From the NCBI GenBank assembly GCA_016719615.1, contig JADJYQ010000005.1:271001-335000 (forward strand): a stretch of 64,000 nucleotides of DNA, given 5' to 3'. The translations under genes and the position numbers were made by a program. Positions 7,469 through 17,037 of the stretch are shown in pieces. The notes beneath the pieces were generated by a model. The model saw only the letters and a list, made by a program, of their open reading frames with translations, did no database searches and had not been told where the DNA came from. Position 1 is the first letter of the stretch. Every line of letters begins with the position of its first letter. Origin of the DNA: Saprospiraceae bacterium (GTDB taxonomy: Bacteria; Bacteroidota; Bacteroidia; Chitinophagales; Saprospiraceae).

Positions 7469-9910
7469 ATGCGTATTTCATTTGATTGGTTAAAGCAATA
7501 TATTGATATTCAGGAGAGTGCTGAGGAAATCTCGCATATTTTGACATCACTTGGACTTGAGGTGGAATCTATTGAGCAGATGGGCGTTCCCGATGAAAAT
7601 TTAGAGGGAGTTGTGGTTGCTGAGGTTTTGGAATGTTGGAAACATCCAAATGCGGATCGATTGAGACTCACAAAAGTGGATGTCGGAAATGGTGAAATTC
7701 TTCAAGTGGTATGTGGTGCTCCAAATGTAGCAGCGGGTCAAAAAGTACTGCTTGCTAAAGAAGGAGCGACTTTGTTTCCGCTGAATGGAGAAAAGTTTAC
7801 GATTAAAAAAGGAAAAATCAGAGGAGAAGTTTCAGAAGGGATGATTTGTGCAGAGGATGAACTCGGTTTGGGCCCATCACACGATGGAATTATCGTGTTG
7901 GATCCTTCTTGTATTGTAGGGACTCCGGCGGCTCAGACAATAGCAAGGAATGCAGATATTATTTTTGAAATTGGATTGACACCTAATAGAGCAGATGCTA
8001 CCAGCCATCTTGGGGTTGCAAAAGATCTATTGGCCTGGTACCGGGTACACAAAGATGCCGATAAACAATTAAAGGAAATTCAAATAAGTGAAATAGAATC
8101 TGCTCAAAGTTCGATGGATATTCAAGTAACAATTGAGGATCCGGATTTGTGTCCACGGTACAGTGGAATTTGTTTAAGCAACATAACAGTTCAGGATTCA
8201 CCGGATTGGCTGCAAGTGAGGATCAAAGCTATGGGATTGCAACCGATCAATAATATAGTGGATGTCACCAATTTTATAATGTATGAACTGGGGCAGCCGC
8301 TTCATGCCTTTGATTATGATCAAATTCCACAGCACAAAATCATTGTTAAAAATTTGATAGATGGGACTGATTTTAAAACTTTGGACGAAGTGGATCGCAA
8401 ATTGCGAGCAACAGACCTAATGATTTGCGATGGTAATCTTCAGCCACTTTGTATGGCGGGTGTTTTTGGAGGCTTTGGTTCCGGAGTAAGCTCAACGACA
8501 AAACGAATTTTTATCGAGTCCGCATATTTTGATCCGGGCACTGTCCGCCGTGCAAGTATGTCTCATAATTTGAGGACCCAATCTGCAAAGTGTTTTGAGA
8601 AGGGCACAGATCCAAATGCGACAGTCAGGGCATTAGGCAGAGCCGTATTTTTATTGCAGGAGATATGTGGGGCCAGGATTGATTCTGCAATGGTTGATGT
8701 CTATCCAAAAATCATGAAGGTCGCTGAGGTCATACTGGATGTTACGCAAGCTGTTCAATTATCTGGTCTTCCTTTAGATTTAGAAGCATTGAAACGCGTT
8801 TTATTTGCTTTAGACATGGAGTTGGTCGACCAACAGAATGGAAACTTACAAGTGTTTGTACCGACCAACAAACCCGATGTAAAACGTCCTGCTGACCTCG
8901 TTGAAGAAGTATGCCGGGTTTATGGATTAGACTCCATCCCGGTCCCGGAAACCTTGAAAATTTCATTCCCAAAAATTCTAAAAACAAAATATCCGGTGAA
9001 GCGAAAAATTTCGCAGTGGTTAAGTGCTGCAGGCTTGCACGAGATCATGAGTTTGTCATTGGTGCGCTCGGCTATTTGTACGAAAACCGGCATTTGGAAT
9101 GAAACAGACCTCATTTATATTAATAATACATCCAATATTCACCTTGATGTAATGAAACCTTCTATTTGTTTGGGTGGATTAGAAGCTTTACAATATAATG
9201 CAAACCGGCAACAGTCGGATCTTGCTTTTTTTGAAATGGGGAAGCAATATATCCGCAAACAGGATAAGATTGTAGAAGAAGATTTGCTTGGAATATGTTT
9301 ATATGGCCATAAACGCCTTCAACATTGGATTGAAGGAAAAGCAAAAGCGAACGATTTCTTTGAGCTTAAGTCCATTTTTAAAGGCCTCTTAGATTTTTTT
9401 CAAATTCGAGCAATTGAAACTTCTGAATTGCAAAACGACCCGATTTTTGAGTTCGGTTTGGCAGTTTTTGTAAATGGACATACTATGCTGAAGTATGGGA
9501 AATTGAAAACAACATTGAGTGCTTCCTATGATTTGAAAAGGGAAGTTTGGTATGGAGAGATCTATTTGGAAGTTTTTAAATTGGCTTCAGAGCAAAATTC
9601 TTCTGATTACATTGATTTCTCCAAATTCCCTTTGATAAAAAGGGACCTGGCCTTGGTTCTAGACCAGAAAGTGAAATATGAAGAAGTGGAACTACAAGCC
9701 AAAAATACATGTGGGATTTATTTAAAAGACATTCAATTGTTTGATGTTTATAAAAATGAAGAACAATTAGGTGCCGATAAGAAATCAATGGCGATCAGTC
9801 TAAGTTTCGAACATCAGGACAGACAGTTAACCGGAGAAGAAATGGATGCTCTGATGCAATCATTAATTCTAGATTATGAGTCAAAGCTGGGGGCAATTGT
9901 CCGCAGATAA
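7469..9910 (+). CDS. pheT: phenylalanine-tRNA ligase beta subunit
   Basis: PheT is the beta chain of the alpha2-beta2 cytoplasmic enzyme that charges tRNA-Phe. Its 813 residues show the full bacterial architecture: MRISFDWLKQYID start, an EMAP-II-like tRNA-binding OB fold at about 40-155 (NADRLRLTKVDVGNG, VVCGAPNVAAGQ, GMICAEDELGLG), B3/B4 editing domain (PINNIVDVTNFIMYELGQPL, GTDPN), B5 domain (PTNKPDVKRPADLVEEVCR), the catalytic-like core, and a C-terminal ferredoxin-fold anticodon-binding domain (FPLIKRDLALVLD to the end). Length and start fit the family. A near-consensus minus-7 box, TAACTTCG, is at 7445-7452. pheS is not in the window, which is normal for Bacteroidota. Confidence 0.97.
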   Translation: MRISFDWLKQYIDIQESAEEISHILTSLGLEVESIEQMGVPDENLEGVVVAEVLECWKHPNADRLRLTKVDVGNGEILQVVCGAPNVAAGQKVLLAKEGATLFPLNGEKFTIKKGKIRGEVSEGMICAEDELGLGPSHDGIIVLDPSCIVGTPAAQTIARNADIIFEIGLTPNRADATSHLGVAKDLLAWYRVHKDADKQLKEIQISEIESAQSSMDIQVTIEDPDLCPRYSGICLSNITVQDSPDWLQVRIKAMGLQPINNIVDVTNFIMYELGQPLHAFDYDQIPQHKIIVKNLIDGTDFKTLDEVDRKLRATDLMICDGNLQPLCMAGVFGGFGSGVSSTTKRIFIESAYFDPGTVRRASMSHNLRTQSAKCFEKGTDPNATVRALGRAVFLLQEICGARIDSAMVDVYPKIMKVAEVILDVTQAVQLSGLPLDLEALKRVLFALDMELVDQQNGNLQVFVPTNKPDVKRPADLVEEVCRVYGLDSIPVPETLKISFPKILKTKYPVKRKISQWLSAAGLHEIMSLSLVRSAICTKTGIWNETDLIYINNTSNIHLDVMKPSICLGGLEALQYNANRQQSDLAFFEMGKQYIRKQDKIVEEDLLGICLYGHKRLQHWIEGKAKANDFFELKSIFKGLLDFFQIRAIETSELQNDPIFEFGLAVFVNGHTMLKYGKLKTTLSASYDLKREVWYGEIYLEVFKLASEQNSSDYIDFSKFPLIKRDLALVLDQKVKYEEVELQAKNTCGIYLKDIQLFDVYKNEEQLGADKKSMAISLSFEHQDRQLTGEEMDALMQSLILDYESKLGAIVRR

Positions 9911-10040
9911 ATTATATATTATTGTACAATAAGATATTATAAATATAAAATTAAATAATATAAGTTTGCTTAACTTCATAGATTAATATCCAAGCTTGAT
10001 CTTAGGACTTCAGATAGTATTATTTTCTTAAATTTTTCGT

Positions 10041-10048
10041 TATATTTG
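10041..10048 (+). promoter_or_regulatory. strong minus-7 box TATATTTG upstream of the rny leader
   Basis: TATATTTG matches the TAnnTTTG consensus exactly. It lies 280 bp before the rny start, so transcription from it would produce a long leader or a separate small RNA. Just downstream, AAGGTG (10054-10059) can pair with CACCTT (10082-10087) to form a hairpin followed by a T-rich stretch. Confidence 0.5.
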
Positions 10049-10105
10049 CGACAAGGTGAATAAACATAAAAGTTTGTATTACACCTTAATTTTTGTTAAT
10101 ATATA

Positions 10106-10315
10106 AAGGTCTGATACGTAGTAGTATACGTTAAGCCGAAGGATATTGAGGCGATTGATAAAGCAAAGTGTAGTGTTATCATTTTATATCATATAGCTTT
10201 TTACATGTTGAAAACCGACAATTTAGTATGTAGGATCAAAACCTGAAACCCAAATACGGGAGCACATCAGGACATGTAAACGTATAACCTCATTTCTAAG
10301 GCAGGACCTGTTAAA
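10106..10315 (+). ncRNA. structured RNA candidate between pheT and rny (possibly 6S RNA or rny leader)
   Basis: The 416-bp gap between pheT and rny has no open frame but many pairings consistent with a folded RNA of about 200 nt. AGGTC near the 5' end pairs with GACCT near the 3' end. TATACGTT pairs with AACGTATA, enclosing about 150 nt. TTTACATGT pairs perfectly with ACATGTAAA, and inside that CCTGA...CCC pairs with GGG...TCAGG. TGATAA/TTATCA forms a further arm. I recall 6S RNA lying near rny in some Bacteroidota, which makes it one candidate, but the branched fold is not the simple 6S rod. No conserved 6S, SRP or RNase P motif was recognised. It could equally be a regulatory 5' leader. Confidence 0.4.
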
Positions 10316-10326
10316 ATTTTATTGAT

Positions 10327-11514
10327 ATGCAGGAATTATTGATTGCAATTATAGGCGGCTTGATGGCCGGTATGGGAATTGGCTATTTTGTCGTATTTGC
10401 AATTCTCAAGCGGTCTAACCAGCGCAAGTTGGAAGAAATCAATCGCATCAGCGACCTCGAAATTGAAAAAGCAAGGGTTACTGCCCAGCGTCTAACTGCT
10501 GAGGCCGAAATGAAGGCTGATAAAATTGTCTCTAAAGCTGAGCAGAAAAACGAGACGATCAAACAACAGAAAATTCAGGAAGCAAGGGAGAATTTTACAA
10601 AACTGAAAGCTGATTTTGAGAGTTTTAAAACGACCCAATCCGTCGAACTGAAAGAACGCGAATTGAAGGCTTTGGCGCTGGAAAAGGAGCTCAACCAAAA
10701 AAACGTGGATATTGAGAATAGAGAATCAGAAGTGAAACTCTTGAGGGAAAATCTCGATTTACAGCTTAAAATTGTAAGTAAGAAAAAAGAAGAATTAGAA
10801 CAAGCTAACGAAAGTCGCATCAACGAATTGCAGCAGATTGCAAAAATGACAGAATCGGAAGCTAAAGACCATTTATTAAAAGCAGTCAGAGCAAAAGTGA
10901 ATACAGAATCACTGGCTATTGAACGCGAAGTTATCGAGCTTGCAAAAACAAATGCAAACAAAGAAGCTAAAAAGATTGTCATCCAGACCATACAAAGGAT
11001 GTGTGCGGAGTATACGATAGAAAACTCTGTATCCGTATTTAATCTCGACAGCGACGATATTAAAGGCCAAATCATTGGTAGAGAGGGTAGAAATATCAGG
11101 GCATTAGAAGCTGCCACCGGTGCTGAAATTGTCGTCGATGATACCCCTGAAGCAATCGTCATCTCAAGCTTTGATCCGATCAGAAGAGAAGTAGCAAGGC
11201 TCGCTTTAAAAAGGTTAGTAGCCGATGGTCGTATTCACCCGGCAAGAATTGAAGAAGTAGTCGCTAAAGTTAAAAAACAACTCGACGAACAAATTGTCGA
11301 AATTGGTGAGCGTACAATTGTCGACTTGGATATACATGGTCTGGATCCTTACCTCGTCAAAATGGTCGGAAGGATGCGATTCCGTTCATCGTATGGCCAA
11401 AATCTATTAAAACACTCGATGGAGACAGCCAATTTATGTGCGGTGATGTCTGCAGAACTCGGATTGAATCCAAAACAAATAAAACTTGCAAAAAAGAGCC
11501 GGACTCTTACATGA
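10327..11514 (+). CDS. rny: ribonuclease Y, N-terminal part (frameshifted)
   Basis: RNase Y is a membrane-anchored endoribonuclease that starts mRNA decay. The visible order is one N-terminal membrane helix (about residues 3-27), a long charged coiled coil (about 30-215), a KH domain with GREGRNIR near 250, and the start of the HD domain ([20 protein letters not shown] near 362). The frame goes off course at the A-run 11490-11495: it reads LAKKSRTLT and stops. Removing one A gives [18 protein letters not shown], the invariant HD motif, and joins the frame that continues to 11971 (547 residues, close to the usual 510-550). The gene is probably intact in the organism. The upstream leader may be structured. 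Confidence 0.93.
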   Translation: MQELLIAIIGGLMAGMGIGYFVVFAILKRSNQRKLEEINRISDLEIEKARVTAQRLTAEAEMKADKIVSKAEQKNETIKQQKIQEARENFTKLKADFESFKTTQSVELKERELKALALEKELNQKNVDIENRESEVKLLRENLDLQLKIVSKKKEELEQANESRINELQQIAKMTESEAKDHLLKAVRAKVNTESLAIEREVIELAKTNANKEAKKIVIQTIQRMCAEYTIENSVSVFNLDSDDIKGQIIGREGRNIRALEAATGAEIVVDDTPEAIVISSFDPIRREVARLALKRLVADGRIHPARIEEVVAKVKKQLDEQIVEIGERTIVDLDIHGLDPYLVKMVGRMRFRSSYGQNLLKHSMETANLCAVMSAELGLNPKQIKLAKKSRTLT

Positions 11515-11971
11515 TATTGGAAAAGTTGCTGAAGAAGAATCCGAATTATCACATGCTTTATTTGGCATGAAACTCTGTGAAAAATACAATGAAAATCCGG
11601 TCATTATTAATGCGGTTGGAGCCCATCATGACGAAATTGAAATGAATAATATCATTTCTCCAATAGTGCAGGCTTGTGATGCAATTTCCGGTGCTCGTCC
11701 AGGAGCCAGAAGAGAAATTCTCGAAAGTTATTTAAAACGCATCAACGAGTTGGAAGAACTTGCCATGAATTACGAAGGAGTTTCCAAAGCCTATGCTTTG
11801 CAAGCAGGTCGTGAACTCCGGGTAATTGTAGAAAGTGAAAAAGTTACCGATCAGTATGCAGATGATCTGGCATTCATGATTTCGCAAAAAATCCAGGATG
11901 AAATGCAATATCCAGGTCAGGTGAAAGTCACCGTAATTAGAGAAAAACGAGCGACTGCATTTGCCCGCTAA
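11486..11971 (+). CDS. rny: ribonuclease Y, C-terminal part
   Basis: This frame holds the rest of the HD phosphodiesterase domain and the C-terminal region: [20 protein letters not shown] carries the HD metal pair, followed by [31 protein letters not shown] and the terminal [20 protein letters not shown] typical of RNase Y. The first Met of this frame (11486) is not a real start; translation should enter from the upstream segment at the A-run 11490-11495. The match is complete, so only one base separates the two halves. The 11972-12360 region that follows shows no gene. Confidence 0.9.
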   Translation: MQKRAGLLHDIGKVAEEESELSHALFGMKLCEKYNENPVIINAVGAHHDEIEMNNIISPIVQACDAISGARPGARREILESYLKRINELEELAMNYEGVSKAYALQAGRELRVIVESEKVTDQYADDLAFMISQKIQDEMQYPGQVKVTVIREKRATAFAR

Positions 11972-12360
11972 TACCCTTTGACTGAGCTTAAATGTCTTAA
12001 GTAATAAGGTTTAAAGACAAAAGGAATGATTTGGATACTGTCAATTGTTAAGTGCAAACTACTTGACCATTTCCTTTTAAATTTATTATTTCAAATTTAA
12101 TTGTGCTTGTAAGGATTTTCAAGAATCAGGACTACGCATCCTAAGTTTTGTGAGTCACTAATACCCGAATAATTGTCAAAGTAGAATTTAGATAGGATAG
12201 AAGATTTAAAGGATTAACAAAATTGGTATTTCGTCAGGCATCATTGGATATTTCTTTTCTCCAATAACTACAATCCTTATTCCATATAAAGGATGAGAAA
12301 ATAAATTGAAAACAATTGTAAACAACTGAACTAACAAATGTTAGTAGGTGTTCATTTACT

Positions 12361-12389
12361 ACCAGCCTACCAGCCTACCAGCCTACCAG
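12361..12389. repeat. 8-bp tandem repeat (ACCAGCCT)3.6
   Basis: Three full and one partial head-to-tail copies of ACCAGCCT lie directly downstream of the OmpA-like gene's stop. They follow the inverted repeat ACTAACA-AA-TGTTAGT at 12330-12345. Confidence 0.75.
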
Positions 12390-12394
12390 ACTTC

Positions 12395-13090
12395 TCACTT
12401 CTTCGTCACTCGAATCGCCACTCTTCTGTTGAGTTCTCTTCCTTCCGGCGTATTATTATCTGCTACCGGATGCTCAGCACCATAGCCTTCAGCACTAAGC
12501 CTGGAAGCATTTATTCCTTTTTCAATAAGAGCATTCATGACTGCTTCGGCACGAGCTTTGGATAATTCGAAATTTGCTTTTGGATCTCCTGTGTTATCTG
12601 TATAACCGCCAATTTTAAATTCAACTTTTGGCATAGCTTTCATGATACGAACAATATTATCTAATTGCTCATCAGATATATTGTTGAGGGTTGCACTGCC
12701 GGTTTGAAATAAGATGCGGTCAAAATTGAACCAGGTCTTTTTGTCAACAACATTTGATTTGCTTTGGAGCCACTCTAAAAGTTTTAATTCAATACCCTTT
12801 TCAGGTAGACTCATTGTAAATGTATCTAATCGGATGTTGATGCTTTTTCCTAATTTATCCCATTGGGCTCTGAAATATAAGCCTGCAGAGTCAAATTTGG
12901 CGTTTGCAGCTTTAATTGCCATTTCTGCTTTGATCCTGGAGGAGTCTATCTCAGCAGTAAATCCGTGTATGGCATTTTTAGTACGGTCAGACCATTCATT
13001 TTGTTGGCAAGATTGAACTTGCGTCCATAAAAAGCCAATCAAAACCAAAGTGCCTATAAGCCATAACCACCAATTCCTATTTTCATTCAT
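12395..13090 (-). CDS. OmpA-family peptidoglycan-binding protein with N-terminal membrane anchor
   Basis: The 231-residue protein has a short cytoplasmic start, one membrane helix (WLWLIGTLVLIGFLW, about residues 8-23), a roughly 110-residue linker and a C-terminal OmpA-like domain at about 130-229. The domain shows GGYTDNTGDPKANFELSKAR, with the Asp and Arg that bind diaminopimelate, and NRRVAIRV at the end. It probably tethers the cell envelope to peptidoglycan. It lacks a beta barrel, so it is not a classical OmpA porin; it resembles stand-alone 'OmpA family protein' genes. It is convergent with rny and divergent from the DinB gene. Confidence 0.88.
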   Translation of the reverse strand: MNENRNWWLWLIGTLVLIGFLWTQVQSCQQNEWSDRTKNAIHGFTAEIDSSRIKAEMAIKAANAKFDSAGLYFRAQWDKLGKSINIRLDTFTMSLPEKGIELKLLEWLQSKSNVVDKKTWFNFDRILFQTGSATLNNISDEQLDNIVRIMKAMPKVEFKIGGYTDNTGDPKANFELSKARAEAVMNALIEKGINASRLSAEGYGAEHPVADNNTPEGRELNRRVAIRVTKK

Positions 13091-13273
13091 ACGTATTGTT
13101 TTTATTGTCAGGACAAATTAAGTGAAATACGGAAAACTAAGAAAGCATTTCGAATCAATCCTGACTTAACTATGCAAAATTAGAGGCGTATTTCTGCATT
13201 TTATTAAATCATTTGTTATTTGATTAAATTTTCATTCCAGAGGTATTATTTTGGCATGCTAAATTGATTTAAG

Positions 13274-13804
13274 ATGGAAATGGAACATTTGAAATATCCA
13301 ATAGGAAAATGGGCAGAACCCAAGGACTATTCTACTGAGAATATTCAAAACTGGATCGCTGACATTAGAGGTTTACCGGGAAACATTGAATCCTTATTGC
13401 AACAGAGAGGTGATGAAGTATTCTCTTATCGATACAGGCCTGGAGGTTGGACCTTGAGGCAATTAATACACCATATCGCCGATAGTCATATGAATGCATA
13501 TATCCGGCATAAACTAGCATTTACAGAGAACCAACCCAGGATCAATGCATATCTCGAACAAGAGTGGGCTCAACTGGATGACGTTGAAAAAGTGCCCGTG
13601 GCAACATCCGTACAGCTGCTTTCAATGCTTCATGTCCGGTGGACCGTATTTCTTGACAGTGTACAATACAATCAATGGGAAAATGGTTTTATTCACCCCC
13701 AACATAACAGGTTTATAAGCTTGAAAGAATCTTTGAGTATGTATGCCTGGCACAGCAGACATCATTTGGAACATATCAAAATAGCCCTGAGCAAGCCTAG
13801 TTAA
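13274..13804 (+). CDS. DinB/YfiT family putative metal-dependent hydrolase
   Basis: The 176-residue four-helix protein carries the three-His metal site of the DinB/YfiT superfamily: HHIADSH near residues 65-72 and WHSRHHLEHI near 160-170. The YPIGKW start, the GGWTLRQLIHHIADSHMNAY motif and the HPQHNR segment are those of the Bacillus YfiT subgroup, whose relatives include thiol S-transferases. The exact reaction is unknown; transfer of a low-molecular-weight thiol is one possibility. prfC starts 40 bp downstream behind its own promoter box, so the two need not form an operon. Confidence 0.85.
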   Translation: MEMEHLKYPIGKWAEPKDYSTENIQNWIADIRGLPGNIESLLQQRGDEVFSYRYRPGGWTLRQLIHHIADSHMNAYIRHKLAFTENQPRINAYLEQEWAQLDDVEKVPVATSVQLLSMLHVRWTVFLDSVQYNQWENGFIHPQHNRFISLKESLSMYAWHSRHHLEHIKIALSKPS

Positions 13805-13828
13805 TAGGTTCTAATAGCATACGTTGAT

Positions 13829-13836
13829 TACCTTTG
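13829..13836 (+). promoter_or_regulatory. minus-7 box TACCTTTG just upstream of prfC
   Basis: TACCTTTG matches TAnnTTTG and ends 7 bases before the prfC ATG at 13844. Transcription starting 5-7 bases after the box would produce a leaderless or nearly leaderless prfC mRNA. Confidence 0.5.
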
Positions 13837-13843
13837 CGCCCCT

Positions 13844-15430
13844 ATGGAACATTTGGCTGAACTGTCAAAGAGAAGAACATTTGGTATAGTGTCGCATCCC
13901 GATGCCGGAAAAACGACCCTGACGGAAAAATTGCTGCTATTTGGTGGAGCCATTCAGACTGCCGGAGCTGTAAAATCTAATAAGATAAAGAAACATGCGA
14001 CTTCAGATTTTATGGATATCGAAAGGCAGCGTGGAATTTCGGTTGCCACCTCCGTCATGGCTTTTCCTTATCGCGATCTGCAGATCAATATCCTGGATAC
14101 TCCCGGGCACAAAGATTTTGCGGAAGATACCTTCCGTACTTTAACTGCTGTAGACAGTGTAATTGTAGTGATCGATGTAGCAAAAGGTGTAGAAGAGCAG
14201 ACTGAAAAACTCGTGGAAGTCTGCCGCATGCGGAAAACACCCATAATCGTTTTTATCAACAAGATGGACAGAGAAGGAAAAGATGCATTTGATTTGTTGG
14301 ATGAAATTGAAAAGAAATTAAATTTAAAAGTAACCCCTTTATCCTGGCCTATTGGAATGGGGCAAAGCTTTCAAGGCGTTTATAGTATTTATGAAAAAAA
14401 GTTTATCCATTTCAAACCACATGGAAAACAAGATGCAGAGGAAGTGATCGCACTCGATGACATCAATGATCCGAAATTTGCTGACATAATTGGCGATAGA
14501 AATCATAAGAGTCTACTGCATGATGTGGAAACACTTACAGCAGTTTACCCGAATTTTATTCGGGAAGATTATTTGGAAGGAAGGGTGAGTCCTGTTTTTT
14601 ATGGGAGCGCCGTAAATAATTTTGGAGTACGCGAATTGCTGGATTGTTTTGTGGAAATAGCTCCCAATCCTTTACCCAGAGAAACAGAAGAACGATGGGT
14701 AAAGCCGGATGAAGAAAAAATGACGGGATTCGTTTTTAAGATCCATGCAAATATGGATCCACGTCACAGAGATCGCATTGCATTTTTCAGGATTTGCTCT
14801 GGTGTATTTCAAAGAAATACAAATTATTATCACGTGCGCCTCGAACGGCAGTTTCGATTTGCAAATCCTACAGCATTCATGGCCGCACGCAAAGAAATTG
14901 TTGAAGAAGCTTACCCCGGAGATGTGGTCGGATTATTCGATACTGGAAATTTTAAAATCGGCGATGCTATGACTGAAGGAGAGTCTTTGCATTTTAAAGG
15001 TATCCCCCGATTTTCACCGGAAATATTCAGATATGTGAATAACGCAGATCCTTCCAAGTTCAAACAATTTGCAAAAGGACTAGACCAATTGATGGATGAA
15101 GGGGTTGCGCAAATGTTTGTTAAAGAAGACAATCAGCGAAAAATCATTGGCGTAGTCGGCGCACTTCAATTCGACGTGATTCAATACCGAATGGAACACG
15201 AATATGGGGCCGCTTGTACATACGAAGCTATCAACTTGCATAAAGCTTGCTGGGTATCTGTACTGGAAAAGGAAAAGCTTACAGAATTTGTAGCTAGACG
15301 CAAAAAAGATTTAGCCAGAGACAAAGACGGAAAATTGGTATTTCTTGCTGAAAGTGCTTGGACCATGAAAATGGTACAGGAAAATTTTCCAGATGTTATG
15401 TTTCATACCAGCAGTGAATTTGAAGAGTAG
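13844..15430 (+). CDS. prfC: peptide chain release factor 3
   Basis: RF3 is the GTPase that recycles RF1/RF2 from the ribosome after termination. The 528-residue protein shows the G1 loop [15 protein letters not shown] near residue 17, the switch segment [21 protein letters not shown]3 DTPGHKDF, G4 NKMDRE and the RF3-specific C-terminal domain ([20 protein letters not shown]). Length is typical. The ATG at 13844 follows a TACCTTTG promoter box very closely. Confidence 0.97.
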   Translation: MEHLAELSKRRTFGIVSHPDAGKTTLTEKLLLFGGAIQTAGAVKSNKIKKHATSDFMDIERQRGISVATSVMAFPYRDLQINILDTPGHKDFAEDTFRTLTAVDSVIVVIDVAKGVEEQTEKLVEVCRMRKTPIIVFINKMDREGKDAFDLLDEIEKKLNLKVTPLSWPIGMGQSFQGVYSIYEKKFIHFKPHGKQDAEEVIALDDINDPKFADIIGDRNHKSLLHDVETLTAVYPNFIREDYLEGRVSPVFYGSAVNNFGVRELLDCFVEIAPNPLPRETEERWVKPDEEKMTGFVFKIHANMDPRHRDRIAFFRICSGVFQRNTNYYHVRLERQFRFANPTAFMAARKEIVEEAYPGDVVGLFDTGNFKIGDAMTEGESLHFKGIPRFSPEIFRYVNNADPSKFKQFAKGLDQLMDEGVAQMFVKEDNQRKIIGVVGALQFDVIQYRMEHEYGAACTYEAINLHKACWVSVLEKEKLTEFVARRKKDLARDKDGKLVFLAESAWTMKMVQENFPDVMFHTSSEFEE

Positions 15431-15445
15431 TTGGTAGATGATAGA

Positions 15446-15504
15446 TGTTGGTTGTTAGTTGTCCCGACATGAAGCAGGCTCATATTAGGATAACTTGATA
15501 ATGT
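15446..15504. repeat. imperfect direct repeat, copy 1 of 2
   Basis: A spacer with GTTGGTTGTTAGTTGTCCCGAC followed by ATGAAGC, ATTA and ATAACTTGATAATGT recurs imperfectly at about 15853-15921. The 15431-16186 gap holds this pair, a CTCCTCTCC hairpin and a perfect palindrome; the 85-codon minus-strand frame at 15650-15907 spans these repeats and is not convincing as a gene. Confidence 0.55.
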
Positions 15505-15722
15505 AATGTTGGGAGTTGGTATTTGTTGTTACACCCCTCGCTGAACGAGAACAATTATAAATCAAAGAATCATCCGTTTGGAAAACGGAGTTTTCCTATC
15601 GCCCCAGCGTATCCAGCTTTGAAAATTTAGTATGAAGCATTGAAGTTTCTTAAAGCGGGAAGAGACTACGCAGAGCTACTGCTAAAATAATTGAAACAAT
15701 TTTAAAAGAACCAGGATCCGCT

Positions 15723-15747
15723 CTCCTCTCCGCGTAGTGGAGAGGAG
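15723..15747. repeat. palindrome CTCCTCTCC...GGAGAGGAG
   Basis: A perfect 9-bp inverted repeat with a 7-base loop is followed by CTGGAGGTGAG. A related hairpin (CTTCTCCAC/GTGGAGAAG, then GGCCGGGGATGAG) is at 40045-40066. This points to a dispersed REP-like family. There is no T-run, so it is not an obvious terminator. Confidence 0.65.
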
Positions 15748-15956
15748 CTGGAGGTGAGCAGAGGTGAGCGCAATGACGAAATGATTCATTATCAACAATT
15801 TGCTTAGCTGCCCAAATTGAGTTATAGAGTAGTTGGTAGTTGTTGGATGATTGAAGTTGGTTGTTGGTTGTTAGTTGTTCCGACATGATGAAGCCTCTTA
15901 TTATCAATAACTTGAAAATGTCGGATTTGTTAGTTGTATGTAGAAAGGAGGCCGTT

Positions 15957-15976
15957 ACTAACTAACGTTAGTTAGT
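15957..15976. promoter_or_regulatory. perfect 20-bp palindrome, possible TetR-type operator
   Basis: ACTAACTAACGTTAGTTAGT is perfectly symmetric about AACGTT and lies 210 bp upstream of the SMR transporter gene. Palindromes of this shape are typical of TetR/AcrR operators. Related imperfect copies are at 6583-6598, 12330-12345 and 22314-22329. No TetR gene is in the window, so the assignment is inference. Confidence 0.35.
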
Positions 15977-16186
15977 CAAATGATATCCCTTGTTAAACTT
16001 TAGGAACTAATTGATCATAAAAGAAGTAGTCTTCAGGCCAAGACTTTTTAACTAAATATTGGAATTCAAGTTTAATAAAACTGAAACTACTATTACAAAT
16101 TCCTTATTTTTACGTGCTTTCCACTAGATGCATTTGAAAGATGAAAAACTTACAATGAATTCATTGAAAAATAAACTTTAGTTAAC

Positions 16187-16567
16187 TTGAAAAATAATAT
16201 AGCCTGGATTTATCTTTTTATAGCTGCACTGATGGAGATGTTGTGGATGATTTCCTTAAAGTTTATGAGCGTAAAAGCCATTAAACAGATCGTTTGGTCT
16301 CAGTTTTTTATGCATGTGGATGGAATCAAGACTTTGTGGCCATTGTTAGGTTACCTGGTTTTTGGATTGTTGAATGTCGTATTTATTTCTTATGCAATGA
16401 AAACAATACCGATGTCCATAGCATTTGCAGTGTGGATGGCTTTGGCACTGTTCGGTTCGGCTTGTGTGGATGCATTTATTTTTAAACAGCACTTAAACGT
16501 CATCCAACTTATATGTTTGGGATTGATATTGGTGGGTGTCATTGGTTTAAAAACCGCAAAAAGTTAA
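16187..16567 (+). CDS. small multidrug resistance (SMR) family transporter
   Basis: The 126-residue protein has four hydrophobic helices. The membrane-embedded Glu of the SMR family is present in helix 1 (AALMEMLWMISLKF), and the last helix has the typical LILVGVIGLKTAKS ending. SMR proteins act as dimeric drug or guanidinium/proton antiporters. It is about 15 residues longer than EmrE because of a longer loop after helix 1. The chosen start is TTG at 16187 (MKNNIAWIY); the next ATG would remove half of helix 1. The efflux substrate cannot be told. Confidence 0.85.
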   Translation: MKNNIAWIYLFIAALMEMLWMISLKFMSVKAIKQIVWSQFFMHVDGIKTLWPLLGYLVFGLLNVVFISYAMKTIPMSIAFAVWMALALFGSACVDAFIFKQHLNVIQLICLGLILVGVIGLKTAKS

Positions 16568-16991
16568 GTGTTGGATTCATTCAATTTGGCAGATGGATCT
16601 TTAGTCTAAGACCAGGGGTTGTGAAAATTAAAATTTTTGTTAGTAAATTAAAAATGGGTTAAGCAGTCAGAGACCATTCATCGCAATGGTTGGATAAGCT
16701 CTACTCAAATGGCGCCCCAATAGACTTCCTTCAATTTTTTATTTCTAATGAAGATTCAGAGATCTTGATGCCAGTCCGTAAGTGAAACTGCCAGGGAGCA
16801 TTAAGAGGATATTTAAATCTAATGAAATTTTAATATTTAATAAAATATTAATATGTAATATATACATATATAATACATTAAACTAGTAATTGGTGTCTTG
16901 ATCTGCCCCTAAAATTCAATTGAACCATTCATAAATAATTTAATTTTTAAATAATTAAATTTAAGACTATCTAGTATTAAATATCCTCTTT

Positions 16992-16999
16992 TACATTTG
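16992..16999 (+). promoter_or_regulatory. minus-7 box TACATTTG upstream of the haloperoxidase gene
   Basis: TACATTTG matches TAnnTTTG and lies 38 bp before the ATG at 17038. The preceding 150 bp are very AT-rich. Nothing else is recognisable in the 16568-17037 gap. Confidence 0.5.
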
Positions 17000-17037
17000 C
17001 ACAATTAAGTTATTTTAGTCTTAAAACAATAATTCCT

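Noticed and set aside
6602..7550. Short frames 6602-6790, 6831-7034 and 7356-7550
   Set aside because: They lie in duplicated non-coding sequence or overlap the pheT promoter and start, and show no conserved features.
10575..11162. 195-codon minus-strand frame opposite rny
   Set aside because: It is the mirror of the charged coiled coil of RNase Y, rich in Ser/Phe as expected from antisense of Glu/Lys codons.
12338..12565. 75-codon plus-strand frame over the end of the OmpA-like gene
   Set aside because: It starts in a short tandem repeat and overlaps the conserved OmpA domain on the other strand.
15650..15907. 85-codon minus-strand frame between prfC and the SMR gene
   Set aside because: It spans dispersed repeats and a palindrome and shows no protein features.
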